NCBI GenBank assembly: GCA_025677835.1
Contig: JAIXMR010000042.1
Span: forward strand, 121,947 to 185,946
From: Sporodiniella umbellata
Taxonomy: Eukaryota; Mucoromycota; Mucoromycetes; Mucorales; Rhizopodaceae
Length of the DNA: 64,000 nucleotides
Direction: 5' to 3'
Made by a program: the position numbers and the translations under genes. Shown here piece by piece: positions 55,035 through 64,000 of this stretch. How positions within the stretch are numbered: the first letter of the stretch is position 1; every line of letters starts with the position of its first letter. The notes under the pieces were generated by a model. That model did not search any database and was not told the DNA's origin. It was given only the letters and a program-made list of their open reading frames with translations.

Positions 55035-57275
55035 CCATTAACAATATACCCTTTTAAAGCAAAATACACTATTTCCAGGACCTGTTGATGCAAAAATAAA
55101 AAATAAAAAAAATAGAAAGTGCAAATGAGTGCACTAAATGCATCAAAGTAAACTTTTTGTATATAGGAGTCTTCATGTCAAACAGATGTTAAAACCTGGA
55201 CCCGGAGTGCCTTTATGGATCATAAAGATGTAATTTGTTGTAAGCTATCAAAATTTCATGAGATCTATGCTTTTCCTTCATTCAAGAAACCTTTCCTGTG
55301 TATACTTATTTTTTGCACTATATCGAAGCTACCAAACTGAATTTGACTTTAGCGAAATCTTTGTAATGATACCCTCTATCCTCAATATACAACTATGTAT
55401 TTTTGATAAGCACGTTACTCATGATCAGATAACGGTATTCAAACCGCCCATACTTATTGATACAATTAAAGGCGTTCTTAAATACTACGATCGCTTTTTC
55501 CTCACCCCTTGATCAACATAAACAACTCTGCATACACACATACACACACACACCAACCGCTTTTTTCGGTCAAGCTAGTGGGACGACTGCACCGGCCCAA
55601 AGTCTTTTCATCTAAATTTTTTTTTTTTTTTGGTTATTCCCGAGATATAGAAGACGTTGTACTTGGCATTCAATATTTAACCGCTCAACTGATACCTACC
55701 AGTACAACATTACGAAGACAACACCTAGCAATACCAACTATGCGGCTCTTTTTGATACCAACATATATACAAGGTACCCTTATTTACATTTTAGTTAAAA
55801 CAAATATAGGCTTCACTATCAAAGCATACTACTCCGTTTGTGCTTCTGATCTTAGTATTTACTGAGTCGGGGAGGAAACCTTCAGTTATTTGCAAATCAA
55901 AGAACGGAAAGAGGCAACAAGTAGCTCTAACTAGAAAGAATTTTCTGAACCCACGGTTTTTTAGAAACTCGAAGGTTAAAATCTTGATACTTTGGGATGT
56001 TTTATTTTGAGAACGAATGTTAACCTGCCAAGCTTGATAATTAAAGCTATAGCTTTATGAAACAATCAAAACGGTTCGAATGTCAGCGGTAACTCAAGAT
56101 AAAAAAAAGACGAGGACTAAACAAAAATTAAGTGACCTTTCTCATATCTTGCCCAACACAAAAACACAAGACACCAAAAAAAAGAAAAAAAAAGAAAAAA
56201 AAGGGAGAGGGAAGAAAGGGATAATAAGCAAGAAAGAAAAACTACATATACGTTGCAAACGATATATGGGCATTTGACTCTATTTTTACTTTCAAAGCGA
56301 AAAGACATTCAAGACAATATCCTAAAAACGTTAGGTATGTTTCCAAAGCTTAGTACTTTTAATATATGTGTGTGTATTTTTATCGCTAGCTGATCCAAGA
56401 CGGGTCTGATGAGAAAAAGTGCCCCAGTCTTTTTTATTTTCCTTAAATGAATTTGTTTAAATAGCATGACTTCAGTTTGCTTGTACTTTTAACGTGACGA
56501 TAGTCTTTTGAGAAAGCAGCACCGGTTCCTTCTTTAGGTGCATATTCTTGAGTAAGCAAAAATATAAAACTTGTCTCCGTGTTATTGTTCGCAAATGCTA
56601 CCAAGACGTAAGAAGCTTTAGAATGCAGCTAGTAGACAAAGTAAGGTAAAACTGACAGCCGTGTATACATCTCTGTCTCTTTTTATTTTGTTTTATTTAG
56701 AAAGCTGAGCCTCACAGTGCACACAATATAACTATTGTAGGTGATCATATATTCCGAGCGTATCTCCAGTAACCCTGTGACTTATTAATGACCATGCTCA
56801 AAATTAATATCAATACAGCCCAAACTCATGTCTTTCATTCCTATTTTTATTTTCAGTCTCGCACGTTTCCGATATTTGCATGCCAAACATCTCACAAATG
56901 ACATGATTGATCGTAACATAACAGTCTGTATTCTGTTCTTCGTTGTGTGCGACGAGATAAGTATTCCCTCCCCCTTGTTTACAATACAGTATTGAAAATA
57001 TGGAGGCTGTTTGTGAAAGCGATCCAGAAATGTTTACTTTCATTGTTAAAAGTAATGGTTATTCTGTTCAATAAATGCATAGGTCTTTAACGAACTTTTT
57101 TTTATTGAAAAGATCACAAAAGACCAGATAATAGACACACAGTTTTAATAAGCAACTCCTCGAAGCTGTTTACTGTGTGTAAACGTATTTACATTTAGTG
57201 TGCGTGAAGTCTTAGGAGTTAACGTACAAAGACTTTTCGGAAAGGCGCACATGTATACATTTTTGGGTAAACTCA
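55035..57275. other. spacer with protein-like fragments
   Basis: Frames at about 55160-55215 (VKQMLKPGPGVPLWIIK), 55318-55512 (YRSYQTEFDFSEIFVMIPS...) and 55640-55863 read like coding fragments but are split by stops. They may be decayed 3' exons of the preceding gene or a related copy. The lysine-rich frame at 56080 and the minus-strand frame 56810-57043 are unsupported. Confidence 0.3.
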
Positions 57276-57281
57276 ATGTTG

Positions 57282-58667
57282 CTGTGCCTCCGCCCCCAGT
57301 TTTCGCTTTTCAACGAGCTGATTTCGCTTTGGTCTCCGACAATTTTCGCTTTTACACCACCCAATTTTCGTGTCTTTAACTTGTGTGTCTACATTTCAGT
57401 GAATGACGCTGTCGAATGGGAGAAGGAGGTTGACCCTTATAATCTTGGTACTTTGTTGATTTTGTCATAGTATCGAACTTTTCAACGTCGCTTTCCTACA
57501 AATGATATAAAAGAACTTGACATGCAGATGGAGGAGTTAGCCGAAGAACTGTGGCAGACCAAAGCTAGTGGCAAGAAGTACAATGCGTACTCTGACAGTC
57601 AGAAGTCAGTATTTTATTACTTTAACAGAATCAAGCACTGGAAGGCTATCCCTTCGGGGCGTAAAGCGAATATCGGGCCACGAACAGCACAGATCTGAGC
57701 CATGAGACTCAGGGAAGATCCCAGCTAGAACATCTACGAAAGCAAACTAACAAGGTTAACCGAAAGCCTTTTCAACTTCAGCAGGAGCACAAACAGCATC
57801 TTCTAGTTTTTTGATAATTACCCTCAAGCAACTAGGCAGATTGCTGTAGAAAGTTTCACTGAAGCATTTAACCATTCGAGGGTTTCGGTTTGAGGGAAAC
57901 GGCTGTCGGCAATTTCGTCTTTTAGGAATGCAATTTAATCATGAAGCGAGTGGTTTTATAACCTTTATCACGAAATAGCCTTGAGAACCTCCAAGTACGT
58001 TACAAGTAGACAAATGAATGGGCTATTAACTCGGATATGGATGAAGCTGGTTTCAAAATCAACATGAGAAACCCTTTTGCTCGTTCAATGATAGGCGCAC
58101 CAGCAATTATGGAGACACCAACTACTCGCGCTATCACTCATACTATTTTAAGTGTAATAACAGCGAAAGATGTCATTGCCCTTGAGATCAGAGAGCCACT
58201 GAAGCCCAAGAAGATTAAGACTGCTGGAGGCCGAAAGAGAAAAGCTCCTGTAGATAAAAGACGACCAAGGGAACTGTTACTTGGCACTATATGAAGTTCG
58301 TATGTAAAACATTGGATGGAGTGGATAAGGTTCCTGAAATGAAAGGTCTCTACATTGTCATGAACAATGCGCCTATTCATACATCGCAAGATATAACAAT
58401 AATGGTTGAAGCAAGAGGCTATAAGGCGATATATTTTCCCTCTTATTCATCTGAGATCAATCCAATTGAGAACTTTTGGTCGGTTGTTGAAGGTGCTGTT
58501 AAGCGAAGTCAGTTTCAGGACACTGAGGGCTTGAAAAATAGAATTGCTGAAACAGGCAGAAGCTTTAGCAATAAAAGCTTTTCATAACATTGTCAATCAC
58601 TCTGTCAATAACCTTCAAAAATGCCTCAGTAAAGAGCCGCTTTGGTAAAGTTTGAGATCAAGCACTG
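57282..58667 (+). mobile_element. Tc1/mariner-like element, decayed, catalytic Asp changed to Asn
   Basis: The left end begins near CTGTGCCTCCGCCCCC and carries several TTTTCGCTTT subterminal repeats (57298-57370). The right end reads CAGTGCTTGATC on the opposite strand at 58655-58667. The transposase is on the plus strand. The N-terminal half is full of stops. The segment from 58037 holds the first Asp (MDEAGFKINM). A frameshift near 58265-58290 leads to the second part with YIVMNNAPIH and NPIENFWSVV. The second catalytic Asp is Asn (AAC at 58363-58365), so even a repaired frame would lack a normal DDE triad. Confidence 0.75.
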
Positions 58668-58699
58668 ACTGTACTTTTTAACTGACTACATTTTATATT

Positions 58700-59379
58700 A
58701 TGAGCTATCATTGCAGCACTTGTAGCCTTAGTTTTGAAAGCAATAAGAGCTTACCAAATCATAAGTACAATGTTCATTGCGAATTAGTGATAGTGACTCT
58801 AGATGATGATAAGAGAAGAACCTTTGTTTTTCACGCAACCTTTTTATTGAAAAAAAAAAAAAACAGACAGTTTCGGTTAGCAGGGTCAATGAAAAATTTA
58901 CTTGTCCCAAATGCTTCAAGAAACTTATTTCCCCTACTACACTGAAACGCCATCTTGAGAAGAGGCGTGATGAACACTACACGGGTTGTCTCATAAAGAA
59001 AAAACGATTGTATTCCGAAGTGTATAATAGCGACGACGACAACAACAACACTTTCAATGCTGATGATAGTAGCAAGGGCAATGATGATGCTCAGCCTATA
59101 ATTCTTATTTTGCATCAAATGCAAACCTCTCGCTTAAACATGGACAAAAGCAGCTCAAGCTCTTCATCAATAACAAATTCATTTTTGTGTGACAAGACTG
59201 TCATAACATTTCCTGATCGCCCTTTTCCGAAGCTATGGATACCTAAATTGCTCCAACTTAACAACGAACCCTTATCTTCGCATATATTAAATGTTGACTC
59301 TGATTCTGGTTGTATAAATACTACACCCTTTTTATCTAAAAACCATCAGTCAATTATCAACCAAGTACATTCCTTTTAG
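58700..59379 (+). CDS. C2H2 zinc-finger protein of mobile-element type
   Basis: Exons 58700-58825 and 58867-59379 join to 212 residues. Finger 1 is CSTCSLSFESNKSLPNHKYNVH near the N-terminus (C-x2-C...H-x4-H). Finger 2, right after the intron, is CPKCFKKLISPTTLKRHLEK followed by HYTGC. After that come an acidic/Asn-rich linker, a Ser run and a C-terminus without known features. In fungi, two such fingers at the N-terminus often belong to genes of large transposons or their captured relatives. Downstream sequence to about 60300 keeps protein-like fragments broken by stops, so the gene may once have been longer. It starts 33 bases beyond the Tc1 remnant. Confidence 0.6.
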
Positions 59380-60968
59380 ACTGTTCGTCTATTCCTCCGT
59401 TTTGCTTTTATACTGACAATTCGTCTCGCTCTTGCTTACCGCTTCATTTGTAAGTCCTAATGTCCTAAAGTAAAAGAACAAGTCTTTAATACCACACCTC
59501 TCTCTCTTCAGTCGTGTCCATCCAAACTTCTGTTCCTTTCCGGTTCCTCCTCTTACTGTCTGCTTGAACAACCAACTCTTAACAAAGACCTCAATATTGC
59601 TGGCATCGAGCGCTCTTTCACTCCCAGATTCTGAGCAAGAGAAGCGTGTCTTATTAGCCAACATTGGGGATTAGGAACCAGTAATGCTGTCGCCACTAAA
59701 CAGGAAAGCCTATCATTTTCTCACCTATCTAGAAAACATACAGGGTGTTTTAGTTGACCAGCCTGTTGGACAGTGCAACAGGAGAATGCACAATCATAAA
59801 CAGAAACCACTTACTCCACTATTTTATCTCAACCAGCTCCTTCTATAAATACATATCGAGTCATGAATATACAAAACTTTCAAAGCCAATATGTGAAAGC
59901 ATTGACAGAGACTGGTTAATTTTCCCTCAGTACGGATATGCCGTTTCTCAGCTTTTTGCAGGAGCTATCTTGATATAACAGTCCTCTGTTACACTCCTAA
60001 ACAGCATTGAACCTTATGGTCGTCTAAAGAGTCCTGATGCACATTACGAACGAAAAATTGCAACAGCAATTCATCTTTCTTTTTATCCGGGAAAATAAAG
60101 TAAATATAGCTGGATCACTATGATTGAAGTACAAGACAGCACCGCGAAGCTGAAAATTGGAACTACAACATTCAATTTACTAGCAACTTCTAGTTTACGG
60201 CTGGGTAAAAGCTCAAGTCTAAGCATTCAAATAGGTTTCAACACAAATCACGTTTATTTATCTTGATGTTGCTTCTACAAAATTGGCAAACTTGTTGATA
60301 GAAAATGAATCAGCTACATTCATCAACCAAGAAACCTATCTGTATCAGCTAAGACAGGTCAAGTGCAAATTCCGCTACTTATCAACATACACCAGTTAGC
60401 GGTCTCTTAGCTCAATTGCACGAAATATAAAGTTTGGCCCATATACCATATGGACATTGTGAGTATGACATTCCACAAAAAACCAATTCAAAAGCAAAAT
60501 GCATTTTTCACACTATTGTATACTCTGTGATCTTCTGCTCGGGTAAATGCTGATTACTTTAAAAATATGAAAGATCAGTTGAAGGATAATGTGACAAAAA
60601 GCACCCTTGCTCAAATACAGTTATCTCGGTCAAGGCCTTTTCGTTAAACATCAAAATAAAGGGTGAGGCAAGGATTGTCAAAGGTTGTTTTCTGTAAAGT
60701 AAGCTAAAGTAACGGAACCTATGACGTATACTCTTGTATCCCAAAGCAAAGGCGTTTTCTTTTGTTCTTACTGAAAAAAAGACACTTACCAGCTGTTTCT
60801 TTTTTACTTGAATAAAAAATGAGGGGAAAAGCGCTGCAGACCAAAGGTCAATCAGTTACTGTCGGATATTTAAAGTGACCGTTGACAGCACTTGTAGTGG
60901 AAAACAGGCGTGGTGTTCCTGTTTTTTTTTTTTCTATTTGTTGCAATTCCATACCTGAGGTTTTCTAT
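59380..60968. other. decayed coding remnants downstream of the zinc-finger gene
   Basis: Fragments such as FNTTPLSLQ (about 59485), SLLDSATGECTIINRNHLL (59757 on) and IEPYGRLKSPDAHYERKIATAI (about 60005-60075) are out of phase or interrupted by stops. They could be the eroded remainder of the zinc-finger gene. From 60400 on only AT-rich spacer and the PPR gene promoter are seen. Confidence 0.35.
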
Positions 60969-63235
60969 ATGTTCTGCCTGAAACGAGCCTGTAGCCGATA
61001 TATCAGTTTAAGTAACAGACTAAGATATTCTACAGGAAGGTAAAACTAAAAAATGTTTAAAAAAAGTATTGCAAGGAGAAAAAAATTTTAATAAGATCTA
61101 TAGATCTGGATTAGACGAAAACACAAAGAAAGTAATTGACGAAATCAAGCAACTGGAGTACCGATTGCAGACAGACATCAAAAAGGTAGCTTTTTAAAAC
61201 AACAATGCCAACCATGTAATAGTTGATCTATTGGATGATTCTTAGCGATGCTATTTTGTATAGAAAGAGAATGTGTTTGAAAAGATAAGCGACGAAGAGG
61301 TCGCTGCCATGTATAAGGAGTTGTCAGCTTCAACACCCACTAAACCTAAGGTCAGCTCAGACTTTTTAGCAAATCTTAAACTCAGGTTTTTGGATACACG
61401 TCGGCAACTTTCTGAAGGCGAGAATATTCCAAAGATTGGTAGTAGCCAGGAGCCTTTGTTACAAACCGAAAGTTCAGTAGCAGAAAGCAGTACTACAAAT
61501 TCGATTCAAACATACACAGTACAGGACTTTGAGAGCTTGATATACGCTAATTCAATTGCCAAACGCCCAGAAGAAGCTCAGAAGGCATTTGATATGATGG
61601 CGCAATACGGTATTACACCTAGTGTTCGAACATTCAATCATCTCATCGATGCATTTGCCAATACAAGCGACGTAAAGAAAGTAATGTCTACTTTTAAAAA
61701 GCTCAAGGAGCAAGGCTTAAGTCCAGATATGTACACATATGCAACTATTGTAAAGGCATTCGTTGTAAGTGAAAGAATAGACGATGCGCTTGCGATTTTT
61801 GAAAGAATGAAAGTCTCTTCAATTGTTCCATCACAGGTAAAAAAGAAATTGCTTTTGCCCTTTTTTTTTGGAAGGAAAACTAATCTCTACTTTTGAAAAA
61901 GCCAATTTTTGCCAATATTATCAGTGGATGTTTAAAGGCGGACAGGGTAGACCAGGCTTGGGAAACTTTTGATTTGATGAGATTGTCGTACCACAAACCT
62001 GACGAAGTATCCTATACTCTGATGCTTCATGCTTGCGCTAAGGTAAATAACAAAAAAGATCAATGGCTTTCAGACATGTTAAATCTTCATTTTTTAGAGA
62101 GGAGAAGTAGAAAAGGCATTGAATTTGTTTGAAGATATGGCCAGTCATCAACTATACCCTACTGATGTTACTTTCAACGTTCTCATTAATGCATGCGCTA
62201 AACGCCCAGATTATTATAATGAGGCGTTTAGTCTGTTAGACCAAATGCAGCGAGATTATGGGTTTAGCCCTGACCGTATCACCTTCAACACATTGCTGAC
62301 AGCGTGCGCGCGAAAGAGAGATTTGATACAGGCACGACATATATTCAATACGCTTTGGAAAGAGAGTGAGAATAAAGAAAGCCCGCTCATGCCCGATAGT
62401 CAGACCTTTACCAATCTGTTTTGGTGCTATGCTAGCTATCATCCGCAGAGTGTGAATCATAGCTATAATGCAAAAGCAGCATCATCAACTGAACTTGTGA
62501 TAAAGACAAGCCTGCTGCCTGCTGAGCTACCCAGAAAGAGAACGGATGTGATCAAAGAAGCAACAATGCTTTTCAAGTTAGCAACTTCATCGGATATTCC
62601 GGTAACAAGCGCTTTGCTCAATGCCTATCTGGCCACACACATCGCACATAAACAAACCAAAGGATCCATCAATATCTATACCAATACGTTTGAAAAATAC
62701 GCGGTGACAAAAGACGGTTTCACATTTGCCCAGATGTTAGATTACTGCTATAAAAACAAAGAAAGCGACTTCTGCTGGAAAGTGTGGGAAGACTACCAAA
62801 CCTTTTTGGAAACACGCAATGAAGAGCTGGCTATCTGGATAGGCGAGGACCAAGGAACGGTGATGGAGGAAAAGGCTAAAAAAGCCAAAAAGGAAATTTG
62901 TGCCATTCGGGAAGGTTGGACAGATAAACAGCAGCGCAAATTAAGCTTGTGTATGGTCAACACGCTTGCTAGGTAACACAAGAGATAGACAACGCAGAAA
63001 TTAAAACTAAATTTTTTTATTTAGAGTCAATGACCTCCAACGCTCGCTTAGTATTCTTGAAACGGAATGCAACAGAAGTACATCGCTTGGCCCACCGAAT
63101 CTAAAAGATCTGATGCCTGTGTACAATAAATGCATTCAGCTGGAGTCAGAAGAGGCAAGAAGAGAGTTACTCTATCTTTGCACTAAAGACAAGAGACGTA
63201 TCGGCGCTTCGAAATACAAGCGTGTCAACACTTGA
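60969..63235 (+). CDS. mitochondrial pentatricopeptide-repeat (PPR) protein
   Basis: Exons 60969-61039, 61104-61185, 61264-61836, 61902-62042, 62098-62972 and 63025-63235 join to 650 residues. The N-terminus MFCLKRACSRYISLSNRLRYST is a classic mitochondrial presequence (Arg/Ser-rich, no acid). PPR motifs of about 35 residues follow from about residue 145. Examples are GITPSVRTFNHLIDAFA, GLSPDMYTYATIVKAFV, KPDEVSYTLMLHACAK, YPTDVTFNVLINACAK and SPDRITFNTLLTACAR. These helical pairs bind RNA, so a role in mitochondrial transcript processing, stability or translation is likely; the target cannot be told. The C-terminal third is less regular. Confidence 0.9.
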
Positions 63236-63419
63236 TGTATCATTCTTCAATTAAAAGACAAAACACACTTTAGACAGTCACCTTTTTTTTCTTTTTTTGG
63301 AAAACATTTTTCCGGCTTTTATGCATGTGACTCAATCTTCTGACATTTCCGATCATTTAAATATGGAAAATCTTTCATTCACGTCTTCTTTTCAATTAAT
63401 AATCTTTGTTAAAGAAAAT

Positions 63420-64000
63420 ATGGGAGCTGAAAACTCGAAGCCTGTCGTAAGAGAAAACTTACAAGAAGTTGAATACAATGAAAAGGTCATGGACCGTTTT
63501 GCTACATTGAGCGTTCAAGATCTCCAGTCTTCCTCGGCTGATATTACAGTGAGCAGCCTGGAAAAATTCGGAAAACTTTTTCAAGAAGATAGCAAGAACT
63601 TACTGTCCAAAAATGCTTTGGTCAACAATGATCCTACCAGTGTGTTCTTGAACTCTGCCGCGGTTACTCGCCATGACCGTCACCTGTTCAACGTCAAGTT
63701 AGACCTAGAAGGCAGTGCTACAAATCAAAAATCCAGCGGCCGTTGTTGGCTGTTTGCAGGCACAAACATCATGCGATTGGCAGTTATTTCTAAATACAAG
63801 TTGCCTGATGACTTTGAGCTCTCTCAAAGCTATTTGTTCTTCTACGGTAAAGCGCGATATTAAACCCAAAAAGCTGATCCTAATCTACTCCTTTTTTCGT
63901 TTATAGATAAGCTTGAAAAAGCAAATTGGTTTTTGGAAAACATGATTGACCTTGCACATAAAGATATTGATGATCGTGTGGTTCAATATCTCTTGACAGA
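63420..64000 (+). CDS. bleomycin hydrolase / aminopeptidase C (peptidase C1B), 5' part
   Basis: Cytosolic papain-fold cysteine aminopeptidase; relatives form hexameric barrels. Exon 1 ends at 63846 and exon 2 runs from 63908 past the window edge, so about 174 residues are visible. The catalytic cysteine lies in [17 protein letters not shown], and [21 protein letters not shown] is typical. The start [10 protein letters not shown] is preferred; an in-frame ATG at 63363 would add a short hydrophobic extension. MGAENSK also looks like a possible N-myristoylation site, which would be unusual for the family. The catalytic His and Asn lie outside the window. Confidence 0.93.

Noticed and set aside
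56080..56277. 65-codon Lys-rich frame
   Set aside because: Low complexity from A-rich DNA with no splice or start context.

Overview
The window looks like nuclear DNA of a filamentous fungus, most likely an early-diverging one (Mucoromycota, probably Mucorales). The support is: many short introns (about 45-140 nt, GT...AG, with pyrimidine or CTAAC-like tracts); AT-rich spacers full of 15-38 bp A or T runs; a fungal chitin synthase carrying a cytochrome b5-like domain; and transposase remnants of the Tc1/mariner kind common in Mucorales. The lineage is inferred from gene character, not from a marker gene. No rRNA, tRNA, CRISPR array or prokaryotic operon was seen.

Left part (0.25-38 kb) is a gene-dense housekeeping region. 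In order: a cytochrome P450 with an in-frame stop; a Yip1-family Golgi membrane protein; an AlkB homolog 1-type dioxygenase; a small bZIP factor; a short protein with a possible PP1-docking motif (-); cytosolic aminopeptidase P (-); an Sds3-like protein; ER glucosidase II alpha; threonine dehydratase; eEF1B alpha; a casein kinase I; an unknown low-complexity protein (-); a chitin synthase with a vestige of a myosin motor; an RBR (RING-IBR-RING) ubiquitin ligase; a type II membrane glycosyltransferase; and a Pap1/Yap1-type bZIP factor (-). For most multi-exon genes I placed introns by hand and checked that all phases join to one open frame.

Right part (39-61 kb) is looser and rich in repeats. 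It holds a 705-aa unknown protein with a TVDE minisatellite and a basic/AT-hook-like tail (-), and a 2.4-kb element bounded by nearly perfect inverted repeats of about 180 bp with an unrecognised decayed gene inside. It also holds two broken Tc1/mariner copies, a C2H2 zinc-finger gene of a mobile-element-like type, and a poorly resolved gene at 53.6-55.0 kb. Two ordinary genes sit between these: a glutamine synthetase-family enzyme (-) and cytochrome b5.

The window closes with a mitochondrial PPR protein and the start of bleomycin hydrolase, which runs off the right edge.

Functional themes are cell wall and secretory pathway (chitin synthase, glucosidase II, Yip1 protein, glycosyltransferase), protein turnover (aminopeptidase P, RBR ligase, bleomycin hydrolase) and amino acid metabolism (threonine dehydratase, glutamine synthetase family). 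As usual for fungi there is no operon logic. Neighbours are independent genes, some tightly packed: threonine dehydratase and eEF1B are 165 bp apart, and casein kinase and the next gene converge with 118 bp between them.
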